Source of the DNA: AP-15 sp963788085
Lineage (GTDB): Bacteria > Pseudomonadota > Alphaproteobacteria > ATCC43930 > CGMCC-115725
Assembly (NCBI GenBank): GCA_963788085.1
Contig: CAWBFS010000071.1
Location: 19,842-83,841, forward strand
Reading direction: 5' to 3'
DNA length: 64,000 nucleotides
In this document: piece by piece, positions 39,114-47,424 of the stretch
Position numbering within the stretch: the first letter of the stretch is position 1
Layout of the letters: each line of letters begins with the position of its first letter
Made by a program: the position numbers and the translations under genes
The notes under the pieces: generated by a model
Database searches by the model: none
What the model was told of the DNA's origin: nothing
What the model saw: the letters and a program-made list of their open reading frames with translations, nothing else

Positions 39114-40845
39114 ATGATCCGTCAACTGCGGCTTTTTTCAGGTCTGGTGATGCTCGCCTATGTGACGATGCATCTCCTCAACCACGCCGCCGGCCTGATC
39201 TCGCTCCAGGCGATGGAAGACGTGCTGTGGTACATCTTCCGAATCTGGTCGAACCGCCCGGCGCAGGCGCTGCTCTACGGCAGCTTCCTCGTTCATTACG
39301 GACTATCGCTATGGGCCCTCTGGCAGCGGCGCAGCTTGCGGCTGCGGCCGTCCGAGCTCAGCCAGATCTTTCTCGGCTTTGCGATCCCGATCCTGCTCGC
39401 GCGCCACGTCGTGGGCACGCGAATCTCCGACGATTTCTTCCACACCGATACCGGCTATTACGCCTATCTGCTGTGGGTTTATTTCGTCGAATCACCCGGA
39501 CACGGCTACTGGCAGATGCTGGCTCTCGTCGTGGCGTGGAGCCATGCGATGATCGGCCTGCATTTCTGGCTGCGGGTGCGGCCCTGGTATTCGCGCCTCC
39601 AGCCGGTGGCGCTCGTCCTCGCCGTGCTCGTCCCGGTGCTGTCCCTGCTCGGCATGATCGAAGCCGGCCGGCATGTGGCGGCACTAGCGGCAGATCCGAA
39701 TTGGACGCACGAAGCGTTCGCCCGCATGACCCTGCCCTCGCCGGAAGCCAAGCGTGCGCTGCAGCAGATCACCGCCGGGCTCAGCTGGTTTTTCGGCGGC
39801 GTCGTCGCCGCCGTTCTGCTGGCGCGGATCGGGCGCCGCGCCTGGCGCCGCCGCCACGGCGTCGTGCGGATCGGCTATTCCGACGGCCGCTGGGTCGAGG
39901 TCACGCCCGGCACCAGCGTGCTCGAAGCGAGCCGGATCGCCGGGATCCCGCACGCCTCGGTATGCGGCGGCCGCGGCCGTTGCTCGACCTGCCGTGTGCG
40001 GGTGCGCGGTGAAGTGCACAGCACGGATCCGCCTTCCGCCAACGAAATGCGCGTGCTGCGCCGCATCGGCGCGGGGCCCAACATCCGCCTCGCCTGCATG
40101 CTGCGCCCGCGCGGCGCGGTCGAAGTGACCCCCCTGCTGCCGCCGCTGGCGATTGCCGCCGACGGACGCAGCCGGGTCGATTTCATGCAGGGCAGCGAGC
40201 GCGAGATCGCGATCCTGTTCGCCGACATCCGGGACTTCACTGCGCTCGCCGAGGGCCGGCTCCCCTACGACGTCGTGTTTGTCCTCAACCGCTATTTCTC
40301 GGCGATGGGACGCGCGATCGAAAGCGCGGGAGGGCGCGTCGACAAGTTCATCGGCGACGGGGTGATGGCGCTCTTCGGCATCGAGAGCGGTGCGCAGGCC
40401 GGCTGCCGCGAGGCGCTCGCCGCCGCACGGCTGATGTCGGAGCGGCTGGCGGAACTCAATGCGTTCGTTGCGGGCGGAGCTCGACCGCCCGCTGCGCATC
40501 GGCATCGGCATCCATTGCGGGCCGGTGATCGTCGGCGAGATGGGCTACGGCAAGGCCGCCGCGATCACCGCGATCGGCGATGCCGTCAACACCGCCAGCC
40601 GGCTCGAAGAGCTCACCAAGGATTATGATTGCGAGCTCGTCGTCTCCGACGAGACCGTCGCTCGCGCCGGTCTCGATTTTTCGGAATTTCCGCATCACGA
40701 GATCGAGATCCGCGGCAAGCGGGAGATGCTTGCGGTTACAACCTTCAATCGCGCCGCCGACCTGCCTCCTCCCGGCGCCGCCCCGATCCATCGCAGCGAG
40801 CCGGCTGTCGCGACCCCCACCCCCGTGCCCGCCGATCCCCGCTGA
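39114..40845 (+). CDS. membrane adenylate cyclase with haem-type anchor and 2Fe-2S domain (CyaC-like), one frameshift
   Basis: About 576 residues. Residues 1-235 form six membrane helices with His residues at 20, 24, 61, 98, 144 and 150, placed like the haem-b ligands of succinate dehydrogenase-type anchors. Residues 250-345 are a plant-type 2Fe-2S ferredoxin domain with Cys284, Cys290, Cys293 and Cys328 (CGGRGRCSTCRVRV ... RLACML). Residues 362-545 are a class III cyclase: ILFADIRDFTALAE (metal Asp371), VDKFIGDGVMALFG (Asp415), and GEMGYGKAAAITAIGDAVNTASRLEEL given in parts (GEMGYGK, GDAVNTASR). A slip near 40475 splits the cyclase domain. It likely couples quinone or redox state to cAMP, as reported for Sinorhizobium CyaC. 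Confidence 0.85.
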
Positions 40846-40895
40846 CAGGCGCCAGTGACGAGCCGCAAGAAACGGGCGAGGAGCCTCCGTGGTGA

Positions 40896-42196
40896 TTATT
40901 TCTTGAACAGCTTCTCAAACCCGGCCCAGCACGCGTCGTAATCGCGCTGCAGAGCCTCGGTTTCGAGCGCGAAGCGGGTCGGCCGGATCACCAGGCGGGT
41001 CTCGAACATAAAGGCGAGCGTGTCCTCGACCTTCTGTGGCGCGAGGTCGGCGGCGACCGCCTTCTCGAAGGTCGCCCGGTCGGGGCCGTGAGCGGACATG
41101 CAATTGTGCAGCGAGGCGCCCCTGGGGCGAACCCCTCGGCCTTGGCGTCATAGACGCCGTGCACGAGGCCCATGAACTCGCTCATGGTGTTGCGGTGGAA
41201 CCAGGGCGGCCGGAAGGTGTGCTCGGCGACCAGCCAGCGCGGCGGAAAGATCACGAAATCGCAATTGGCGGTGCCGGGCACATCGCTAGGCGAGGTCAGG
41301 ACAGTAAAGATCGACGGGTCCGGATGATCGAAACTGACCGTGCCGATCGTATTGAAGAGCGCGAGATCGTAGACATAGGGCGCGTAGTTGCCGTGCCAGG
41401 CCACGACGTCGAGCGGCGAGTGGTCGAGTTCGGTGGCCCATAAATTGCCCTCGAATTTGGCGACTACCTGGGTGGGCTCGTCGCGGTCTTCGAAAGCGGC
41501 GACAGGTGCGCGGAAGTCGCGCGGGTTGGCGAGGCCGTTGGCGCCGATCGGGCCCAATTCGGGCAATCGGAAGAGGGCGCCGTAATTTTCGCAGACATAG
41601 CCTCGTGCGCGCCCATCCGGCAAATCGACGCGGAATTTGATGCCGCGCGGAACGACCGCGACCTCGCCGGGTCTTACCGCGATCACGCCGAGCTCGGTGG
41701 CAAGCCGCAGCCGTCCCAGCTGTGGGACGATCAGCAACTCGCCGTCGGCGTCGTAAAAAACGCGGTGCTGCATCGGCTTGGTTGCGCGGTAGATGTGGAT
41801 CGCAACCCCGCACCGCGCGCTCGCATCGCCGTTGCCGCCCATCGTGACGAGCCCCTCGATGAAATCCGCCGGTTCCTCGGGGAAAGGCAGCGGGTTCCAC
41901 CGCAGCCGGTTGGGCGGCGGCGGCGCGTCGTCGATCGGCGCGCTGCGGATGAGACCGTTATCGATCCGGCGAAACGGCGGGTGCATCGCCGAAGGCCGGA
42001 TGCGATAGAGCCAAGATCGCCGGTTTTCGGCGCGCGGCGCGGTGAACGGCGTGCCCGAGATCTGCTCGGTATAAAGACCCAGGGGCGGCCGTTGCGGCGC
42101 ATTCTGACTCTCGGGGAGCGCACCCGGCAGGGCCTCTGTCGCGTGCTCGTTGCCAAACCCAGTCAGGTAGGGAAGGTCTTTTTCAGTCATCGTCAT
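40896..42196 (-). CDS. hmgA: homogentisate 1,2-dioxygenase, one frameshift
   Basis: About 433 residues starting MTEKDLPYLTGFGNEHATEA (ATGs at 42196 and 42190; either could be used). Diagnostic segments: PPLGLYTEQISGTPFTAPRA, DGELLIVPQLG, and the iron ligands in PPWFHRNTMSEFMGLVHG (His and Glu) and ASLHNCMSAHGPD (His), the second reached after restoring one missing G near 41120. The enzyme opens the homogentisate ring to maleylacetoacetate in tyrosine and phenylalanine breakdown. No maleylacetoacetate isomerase or FAH gene is adjacent. The start lies directly beside a MITE-like repeat, which supplies the spurious upstream frame. Confidence 0.94.
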
Positions 42197-42212
42197 TCTC
42201 GCGAGAGTGGCC

Positions 42213-42652
42213 CTCCGCGCTTTCCCGGCGAAGGAGGCTGTAATCAAATTGGCAGCATTCTCCAATCGTCGCGCCCGCGAAAGCGGGGGCTCAGAGCCTG
42301 CCCCTGGCTCGAACAGGGGGCAAGTTACTGAAATCCCTGGGTTCCCGCTTGCGTGGGAACGACGGAATGGGAGACTTGGGGTTCACTGTCGGGAAATTGA
42401 TTTAAGCAGCGAAAGCAGAGCTGCAGCGAGGTGGCGCGTGTTTCGAGAGGCGCCCGCCGGGCGCTCCTCAGCATGAGGTAACCTTTGACAGCATTGGAAA
42501 ACCCTCATCCTGAGGAGGCCGCCCCCGGGTCCGTCGCTGCGCGGCCCGAGGACAGGCTCCGCGGCCGTCTCGAAGAGCCTGCCCTTGCGAAGGCGGGGGA
42601 CGCGCAAAGTTGATCCGGCCAATCGTCGATTTCCTGACAGCCTCCTTCGCCG
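42213..42652. repeat. R2 MITE-like long palindrome, copy B, with an R3 element inserted
   Basis: The left end CCCGGCGAAGGAGGCTGT (about 42220-42238) and right end TTTCCTGACAGCCTCCTTCG (about 42630-42650) are inverted. The element is interrupted: after CTGT at 42235-42238 comes an R3-type repeat (arms CGCCCGCGAAAGCGGGGG and GGTTCCCGCTTGCGTGGGAA, 42267-42368), and the R2 sequence resumes at about 42388 with CTGTCGGGAAATTGAT, so CTGT is repeated on both sides. Inner R2 arms CCTCAGCATGAGG and CCCTCATCCTGAGGAGG match copies A and C. The remaining 42653-42871 holds no recognisable gene. Confidence 0.7.
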
Positions 42653-42871
42653 GTGTAGCGGGATTTGATATGAGCGATGGTGCGTCATTGCCTGATGAAT
42701 TGTGTGAATCACCCTTAGCACCAGCTCGGTCGTCGAGTTCGCGTCCGCCGTCGGGTCATCGCTCATGTCGTCCTCAGGGTGGCGAGCGTATTCTTAAGTC
42801 TCACAATCCTCTCTGAGTATTAATCTGCCAACGCTGTCGACGTGTCTGCGCCTGCCGATCGCGGCTGCCTT

Positions 42872-43311
42872 TTAGTGTGGGCCATCTAGGGCAATGGCGC
42901 TGTGATGCCCGGTAAGGTCAATTTCGAGATGCACGCGCGTTGCCACCAGCGCCGGCACGCGAGCGCGGCGCGGCCCGTCTTCAAAGGCGACAATGCCGAG
43001 CTGCGCAAAACGCTTCAGGGTGCGGGATAGGCTTGCTTCCTTCCGGCCCGTGAGTGTCGCCAGTTCACGCATGGATGTCGGCTTATGACGCCTTATGGCG
43101 TCAAGCACGGCGAGATTCCCAGGCGACAGCAGCTTGACCATCGCCTCGGCCGAAACTGATCGGCGGTAGCGCGGGCCGCGGTCGCCTCGCTATCGAACCA
43201 CTTTTTTCGGATATCGCGCGTTGCCTGCGGATCGCAGATCACGCGCTTCGTCCACGCGGCAAATTCGCCGATGGGACCCACTTTATAAGTCATTGGGGAT
43301 GCCTTTTTCAT
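42872..43311 (-). CDS. HVO_A0114-like winged-helix antitoxin, one frameshift
   Basis: About 147 residues in two pieces. The first piece starts near 43311 or 43293 (MTYKVGPIGEFAAWTKRVIC, then WFDSEATAARATADQF) and the second reads SAEAMVKLLSPGNLAVLDAI and TSMRELATLTGRKEASLSRT, a winged helix-turn-helix. Restoring one T near 43160 joins them. The composite matches the HVO_A0114-type DNA-binding proteins encoded next to TumE toxins, including the KLWF/SLE-like N-terminus. It lies 12 bases downstream of the TumE-like gene, the usual toxin-then-antitoxin order of this module, and would bind its own promoter palindrome. Confidence 0.72.
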
Positions 43312-43323
43312 TGAGTGTCCGTT

Positions 43324-43651
43324 TTACTCCTGCCAAAAATTATCGAGTAACTTGAGTGACGTAGTGAACGCATAGGGACGGCCCTCGTCCTTTGGTGGTG
43401 CGGTGCCAGTGGTCATAGACAACACGCTTGTGCCTCCTGCCGCCTCGTTCGATTGGCATGAGCGTTATCGAACCTAATCCGACGGAACACCCCCCGCCTT
43501 CGGCCGGAGCACGAGCGCGTAGCTGATGCCGTGGGGGCGCTGCGGGGTTTTCTCATAATGTCGACATGGCAAACCCTACAATCACCCCCGGAGCCATCTC
43601 ATACTCGGCGCCATCCAAGCTCAGCAGCAGCTCCAGCTCGTTTTTATGCAT
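43324..43651 (-). CDS. TumE / DUF6516-type toxin, broken by about four frameshifts
   Basis: Reading 43651 to 43324 with single-base repairs gives MHKNELELLLSLDGAEYEMA, then RHYEKTPQRPHGISYALVLR, IRFDNAHANR, KRVVYDHWHRTT and KDEGRPYAFTTSLKLLDNFW with stop at 43324-43326. This is the full conserved path of the TumE (DUF6516) toxin family, including RPHGISYSL, FDNAHA and DHWHR. No single open frame covers it, so an automatic gene caller would miss it. Given the error pattern elsewhere, it is probably intact in the cell, though real decay cannot be excluded. It pairs with the antitoxin gene 12 bases downstream. Confidence 0.68.
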
Positions 43652-43660
43652 TTATTAACA

Positions 43661-43670
43661 TAACATGTTA
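43661..43670. promoter_or_regulatory. candidate operator of the TumE-type module
   Basis: TAACATGTTA is a perfect 10-base palindrome ending 10 bases upstream of the toxin start codon, in locally AT-rich sequence. On the minus strand TTGCAA and TATGTT lie 16 bases apart and overlap it, a plausible promoter. No ribosome site precedes the toxin ATG. Confidence 0.5.
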
Positions 43671-43733
43671 AGTTGTATTTGCAAGCCGATATTGATAACG
43701 TCCTTTATCGGATACTGATTGATAGGAAGCCAC

Positions 43734-44090
43734 ATGGAAGCTCTGTACGATGAATCCGGGCGAGCCTATGCATGGTTGGATGAGCCCACAGGCCGTATCT
43801 TCAGCCTGCGAGGAAAGAATATCGCGTTCATCGATGGGGACAGCGTCTATGCCTGGAGTGGGCGTCACATCGGTTGGTGGGGAGACGGCCATATCCGTGA
43901 CCGGTCCGGAGCCGTGGCCGTTTTCACAGCCGGGGCTGCGTCTCTTGGTGTCGTGAAGCCCGTGACGGCTGTCAAACCAGTCCAGCCGGTGAAAGCCGTT
44001 TCGCCTGTCCGACCCGTGAAGGCCTGTGAAGCCAGTGTGCCCGGTCAATCGAATGGGCTGGTCAACATCTCTGCCGTTTTGAGCGCATGA
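43734..44090 (+). CDS. 4-fold beta flower domain protein, late frameshift
   Basis: About 116 residues. Repeated short strands (MEALYDESGRAYAWLDEPTG, GRIFSLRGKNIAFIDGDSVY, AWSGRHIGWWGDGHIRDRSG, AVAVFTAGA) form the four-bladed pattern of the 4-fold beta flower family, followed by a Val-Pro repeat tail (KPVTAVKPVQPVKAVSPVRP). With one base removed near 44019 the tail ends KPVCPVNRMGWSTSLPF and stops at 44080-44082, which fits the Trp-Ser ending of relatives better than the written frame to 44090. Function is unknown; it lies a few bases before the recombinase gene and is probably cotranscribed. Confidence 0.65.
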   Translation: MEALYDESGRAYAWLDEPTGRIFSLRGKNIAFIDGDSVYAWSGRHIGWWGDGHIRDRSGAVAVFTAGAASLGVVKPVTAVKPVQPVKAVSPVRPVKACEASVPGQSNGLVNISAVLSA

Positions 44091-45044
44091 ACCAGCTCGT
44101 CCCAATCACCGCACCACGCTTGCCCGAGCTCGTCGCGGCCGCCGGCGATCGCGCCGGCATGCGCTTCCTCGAATTCTTCGCGGCCAACATCCGCAACCCG
44201 CACACGCGGCGGGCCTATGCCCGCGCCGCGGAGGAATTCCTGGCCTGGTGCGCGAGCGCCGGCGTCCCGTCGATCACCGCCGTCCAGCCGGTGCACGTCG
44301 CGACCTGGATCGAGGCCGGCACGCGCGAACTCGCGGCGCCGAGCGTCAAGCAACGGCTCGCCGCGATCCGTCACTTATTCGACTGGCTGGTGACCGGCCA
44401 GGTCGTGCCGGTCAACCCGGCCGCGTCAGTGCGCGGGCCCCGGCACGTCGTGACGTCCGGGCAAACGCCGGTGCTCGATCCGGCGGAAGCGCGCGCGCTG
44501 CTCGACAGCATCGACACGGCGAAGCATCGTCGGTCTGCGCGATCGCGCCCTGATCGGGCTGATGGTCTATTCCTTCGCCCGGATCGGCGCGGCGCTCGGG
44601 ATGACGGTCGAGGATGTGTTCACGCAGAACCGCCGGCTCTGGGTGCGGCTGCGCGAGAAGGGCGGCAAGCGCCACGCGATGCCGTGCCACCACAACCTTG
44701 ATGAATACCTCGTCGCCTATCTCGACGGCGCAGGCCTGCGCGACGATCCCAAGGGGCCGCTGTTCCGCACGATCGGCCGCGGTACCGGCAAGCTCACCCG
44801 CACGGTGCTGCCGCAGGCGAACGCCTATGCGATGATCCGCCGGCGCGCCGCGGCGGCCGGCATCGCAACCAAGCTCGGCAATCACAGTTTCCGGGCGACC
44901 GGGATCACCGCCTATCTCAAGAACGGCGGCACGCTGGAAAAGGCGGCGGCGATGGCGAACCATGCCTCGACGCGCACGACGCAGCTCTACGATCGCCGGC
45001 GCGACGAGGTCAGCCTCGACGAGGTCGAGCGGATCGTGATTTGA
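44087..45044 (+). CDS. tyrosine recombinase / integrase (XerC/D-like), one frameshift
   Basis: About 319 residues. The N-terminal SAM-like core-binding domain (NIRNPHTRRAYARAAEEFLA) is followed by the catalytic domain with box I Arg in YSFARIGAALG, Lys in KGGKRHAMP, His-x-x-Arg in NHSFRATG and His plus nucleophile Tyr in ANHASTRTTQLYDRR. A slip near 44525 divides it. It is the size of integrases of plasmids, ICEs and integron-like islands rather than housekeeping XerC. It lies centrally in the accessory region, so it is the prime candidate for mobilising it; no tRNA or att site was found next to it. Confidence 0.85.
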
Positions 45045-45167
45045 ACAGCGATCGTCAGACCGCGTCGCGACCGCTCCGCTTCCGGCGCATATGAGGTTTG
45101 CAAAAACCCCTATCGATACCTCCGTAGTTATGATCCATATTTCGGTATCTTTTATCGGAGGTTTTCG
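45045..45167. promoter_or_regulatory. AT-rich leader with partial inverted repeats
   Basis: GATACCTCCG (near 45114) has partial inverted matches CGGTATC (near 45146) and CGGAGG (45158-45163), the last being the ribosome site of the next gene. The leader could fold over that site. There is no reading frame. Confidence 0.35.
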
Positions 45168-45719
45168 ATGGCAGATGAATTGTCGGTGTCGCCGGATGCG
45201 TTGTTGGTGTTCACGATCGAGCCGCCGGATTTAATACTAAAGGAGGGCGCAACCCAGTACTGGAAGCTTCGGGACTGGCGAGCTCGCGAGTGCCAGTTTA
45301 TTGTGTGCGTACAGAACCAGAACGCGGGAGACAAAGATTGGTGTAAGCCGACGGAGCCCCATAAGACCGCGTTTATCATCGGCCATATCGCGGACGTAGT
45401 TCCATCGGAGATAGCTGGACGTTTTAAGGTAAAGCTCCGCGATTTTTGCAGAATTAATGTCCCAGATGTTTGGCGAGGATGGAGATTCCCGGTGAGGTAC
45501 ACGACCCTTGCTGACGTAGGGATTGACCCGGCTGACTTGGTATTTGAGCCAATTCCGCCCCCGGACCCGCCGCCGGAAGCGGCGCGGGCACGGCTGAACG
45601 AAGAGGATCATTCCTGGGAAGCCGAGGTTCGCCCGCTCTCTTTGGCGCAAGTAAAGCAAGGTTTGGCTGCAACTCTCGGTGTGAGGGTCGACGCTATCGA
45701 AATTACAATAAAGGCTTAG
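45168..45719 (+). CDS. uncharacterised protein of the accessory island
   Basis: 183 residues, unbroken, in DNA visibly poorer in G+C than the flanks. The ATG at 45168 follows GGAGG at 45159-45163. No family is recognised. The sequence has a mixed alpha/beta core (YWKLRDWRARECQFIVCVQN, AFIIGHIADVVPSEIAG, FKVKLRDFCRINVPD), a proline linker (FEPIPPPDPPPEAARARLNE) and a helical C-terminus SLAQVKQGLAATLGV-RVDAIEITIKA, an ending seen in assorted small bacterial proteins. There is no signal peptide or membrane helix. It is followed 67 bases later by the nuclease-like gene. Confidence 0.6.
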   Translation: MADELSVSPDALLVFTIEPPDLILKEGATQYWKLRDWRARECQFIVCVQNQNAGDKDWCKPTEPHKTAFIIGHIADVVPSEIAGRFKVKLRDFCRINVPDVWRGWRFPVRYTTLADVGIDPADLVFEPIPPPDPPPEAARARLNEEDHSWEAEVRPLSLAQVKQGLAATLGVRVDAIEITIKA

Positions 45720-45786
45720 GGTGTGATCCTTGGTGCGGCCTTCTCTTCTTTATAGTTGTCGCACTTTCACTCGCGAGAGGTGTTCC

Positions 45787-46485
45787 ATGATTTCGTTTCC
45801 GGCTTATGCCTGCGGCTTTGAGCTCTACCCGACGCAGGGGGAAGCATTTCGGCACCTATCCCCGTTGCTCAGCCGCCTCTCCCGAATCGAGTTCAATTTT
45901 AGCGTCGCAGACCCTTCGACAAATCAAGGGCAGCTTACCTCTAATTTCGATACTGCATTCAAAGAAGGCATCGTTGAGCTCGGCGCGTCCATTTTTCAGC
46001 TTCAGTTGCCGGCGCAAATCCGTCAGCAGCTCGACTTTGCATTTTCGATCAATGGCCACCGCGTCGCTGTGGAAGTTGAGAAAACAAATCGCGAAAAAAT
46101 TCTGCGCGATATTCTCAAGAGCCATATATATTTGCACTTCGGTGCAGATTTCTCTCTGGTAATTCTCCCGAAAAACTATCCTCATAAGCACGGGATATGG
46201 GACCTTTACCATTTCGGCATCCAGCAGTTGCAAGATTGCATTACGTATGGTTTCGGTGTGGGAGATACGCTCGAACGCATCTTGCTCATGGGATTTGAAT
46301 CATGCTCTACGCGCACGAACGAAGCGCACTCTGTCCGGACGCGACAGGCGATGCGGACCGAGGCGCAGCTGGGCGGTAACCGGCCCGTTGGCGGGCCAGC
46401 GTACCGCCGCGCGATACACCGGATTATCAACGTAGAGGCGAGCGCTACCGCTGGAAGTCTCCACTGGGACAAAGTTTTCAGTTAA
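45787..46485 (+). CDS. candidate PD-(D/E)XK nuclease-like protein with an atypical tail
   Basis: 232 residues from the ATG at 45787. Residues 80-110 read QQLDFAFSINGHRVAVEVEK, then TNREKILRDILKSHIY: an Asp followed by E-x-E-K on a strand, the arrangement of PD-(D/E)XK nucleases including many restriction enzymes. FSLVILPKNYPHKHGIWDLY follows as a plausible core strand and helix. From about residue 170 (CSTRTNEAHSVRTRQAM on) the DNA turns GC-rich and the protein Arg-rich, so the true end may be near 46290 with a junction or frame slip. No methyltransferase gene is nearby, so a restriction-modification role is not supported. Fold assignment is by eye. Confidence 0.5.
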   Translation: MISFPAYACGFELYPTQGEAFRHLSPLLSRLSRIEFNFSVADPSTNQGQLTSNFDTAFKEGIVELGASIFQLQLPAQIRQQLDFAFSINGHRVAVEVEKTNREKILRDILKSHIYLHFGADFSLVILPKNYPHKHGIWDLYHFGIQQLQDCITYGFGVGDTLERILLMGFESCSTRTNEAHSVRTRQAMRTEAQLGGNRPVGGPAYRRAIHRIINVEASATAGSLHWDKVFS

Positions 46486-46735
46486 AAAACAAGTCCTTCC
46501 GCCAACAATGGAGACTTTCGGCCGCCCGGCACCGACGACGAAAACTATTGGGCGGCACCCGCTCACGGGGTGCCCATCCGAGCGGTTCGAAAAGCCGTTT
46601 GCTACGTCTTGCTGCTGCGCCGGCTCGTGCTTTGGAGCTTCAATGCAGCAACAACAAAATTGCCATAATCATATGTTATCCATCTCCAGAGGTCATCCGG
46701 CGGCGGGCATCACGATGACCAATGGAGGTGGAGCG
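46486..46735. other. gap before the DUF5681 gene
   Basis: No convincing gene. The opposite strand has an open frame (46300-46566) without a recognisable family. GGAGGTGG near 46724 is the ribosome site of the following gene. Confidence 0.35.
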
Positions 46736-47230
46736 ATGACTATTTTTCGCTGCAGAAAACAGCAACGACAGCAAAAAGGAGTTCGAGGTCGACCGTTTGC
46801 GAAGGGGCGGTCCGGAAATCCCGGCGGTCGGCCTCGCGGCGCGATGAACCGGTCGAGTCGGGCGGCGCAACTGTTGCTCGATGGCGAAGCGACGGCGCTG
46901 AGCCGCAAGCGGTCGAACTCGCCCTGGCCGGCGATCCGACGGCATTGCGGCTCTGTCTCGGCCGCACCGTCGCGCCGCGGCGCGACCGCTCGGTTTGAGC
47001 TGTCTCTGCCGCCGATCAACAGCGCGGCCGATATCCTCGGCGCGATAAAGGCGGTCGCCGACGCGGTCGGGCGCGGCGGCATCACCCCGGGCGAGGGGTT
47101 CGCGCTGTCGCAGATGATCGACAGCTTTCTGCGGGCAATCGACGCAAGCGATTTCGATAATCGCTTGCGGCAGCTGGAGGAAGCGCAGGCAGCAAACAGC
47201 CGAGACCCTTATGGGTATACGCCCCGCTAA
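46736..47230 (+). CDS. DUF5681 domain protein, two compensating frameshifts
   Basis: About 165 codons. It begins MTIFRCRKQQRQQKGVRGRP and FAKGRSGNPGGRPRGAMNRS, the KGxSGNPxGRP basic motif of DUF5681, commonly found in prophage and mobile regions near terminase-like genes. Between about 46910 and 46975 the conserved reading is AVELALAGDPTALRLCLGRT in another frame; one base gained and one lost there would explain it. The C-terminal NSAADILGAIKAVADAVGRG and ITPGEGFALSQMIDSFLRAI are helical. Function is unknown; the basic N-terminus suggests nucleic-acid binding. No phage structural gene is nearby. Confidence 0.72.
   Translation: MTIFRCRKQQRQQKGVRGRPFAKGRSGNPGGRPRGAMNRSSRAAQLLLDGEATALSRKRSNSPWPAIRRHCGSVSAAPSRRGATARFELSLPPINSAADILGAIKAVADAVGRGGITPGEGFALSQMIDSFLRAIDASDFDNRLRQLEEAQAANSRDPYGYTPR
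46740..46772 (+). repeat. direct repeat DR1, upstream copy
   Basis: CTATTTTTCGCTGCAGAAAA plus CAGCAACGACAGC matches the copy at 47359-47390 in about 29 of 33 positions (one gap). It overlaps the first codons of the DUF5681 gene. Confidence 0.6.
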
Positions 47231-47358
47231 GGACGTGAGCTCGAGCCACACTCCCGATACAGCGGAAGACAGCAAACCGACCGCGGAATTGCCGCTGTTA
47301 CTGCGCCCCGCCGCGGCGCTTCAACCCAGGATTCCGCGGCGGAGCGAAGCCGATCGCT

Positions 47359-47390
47359 CTATTTTCGCTGCAAAAAACAGCAAAAACAGC
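47359..47390 (+). repeat. direct repeat DR1, downstream copy
   Basis: CTATTTTCGCTGCAAAAAAC plus AGCAAAAACAGC, the same orientation as 46740-46772 and 619 bases away. The stretch 47231-47424 holds no gene otherwise. Confidence 0.6.
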
Positions 47391-47424
47391 TAGTGCATTC
47401 AAGTTGATGCAGCTCGACCTCCCC

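Noticed and set aside
42213..42265. N-terminal extension of homogentisate dioxygenase up to 42265
   Set aside because: The extra residues are read from the R2 repeat; conserved sequence begins at 42196/42190.
44087..45044. Housekeeping XerC/XerD
   Set aside because: The box I region and neighbours (TA module, beta flower protein, DUF5681) point to an accessory-element integrase.
46300..46566. A minus-strand 88-codon frame at the tail of the nuclease-like gene
   Set aside because: No recognisable family, no ribosome site, and the local composition may come from a junction. Kept only as part of the composition-break observation.
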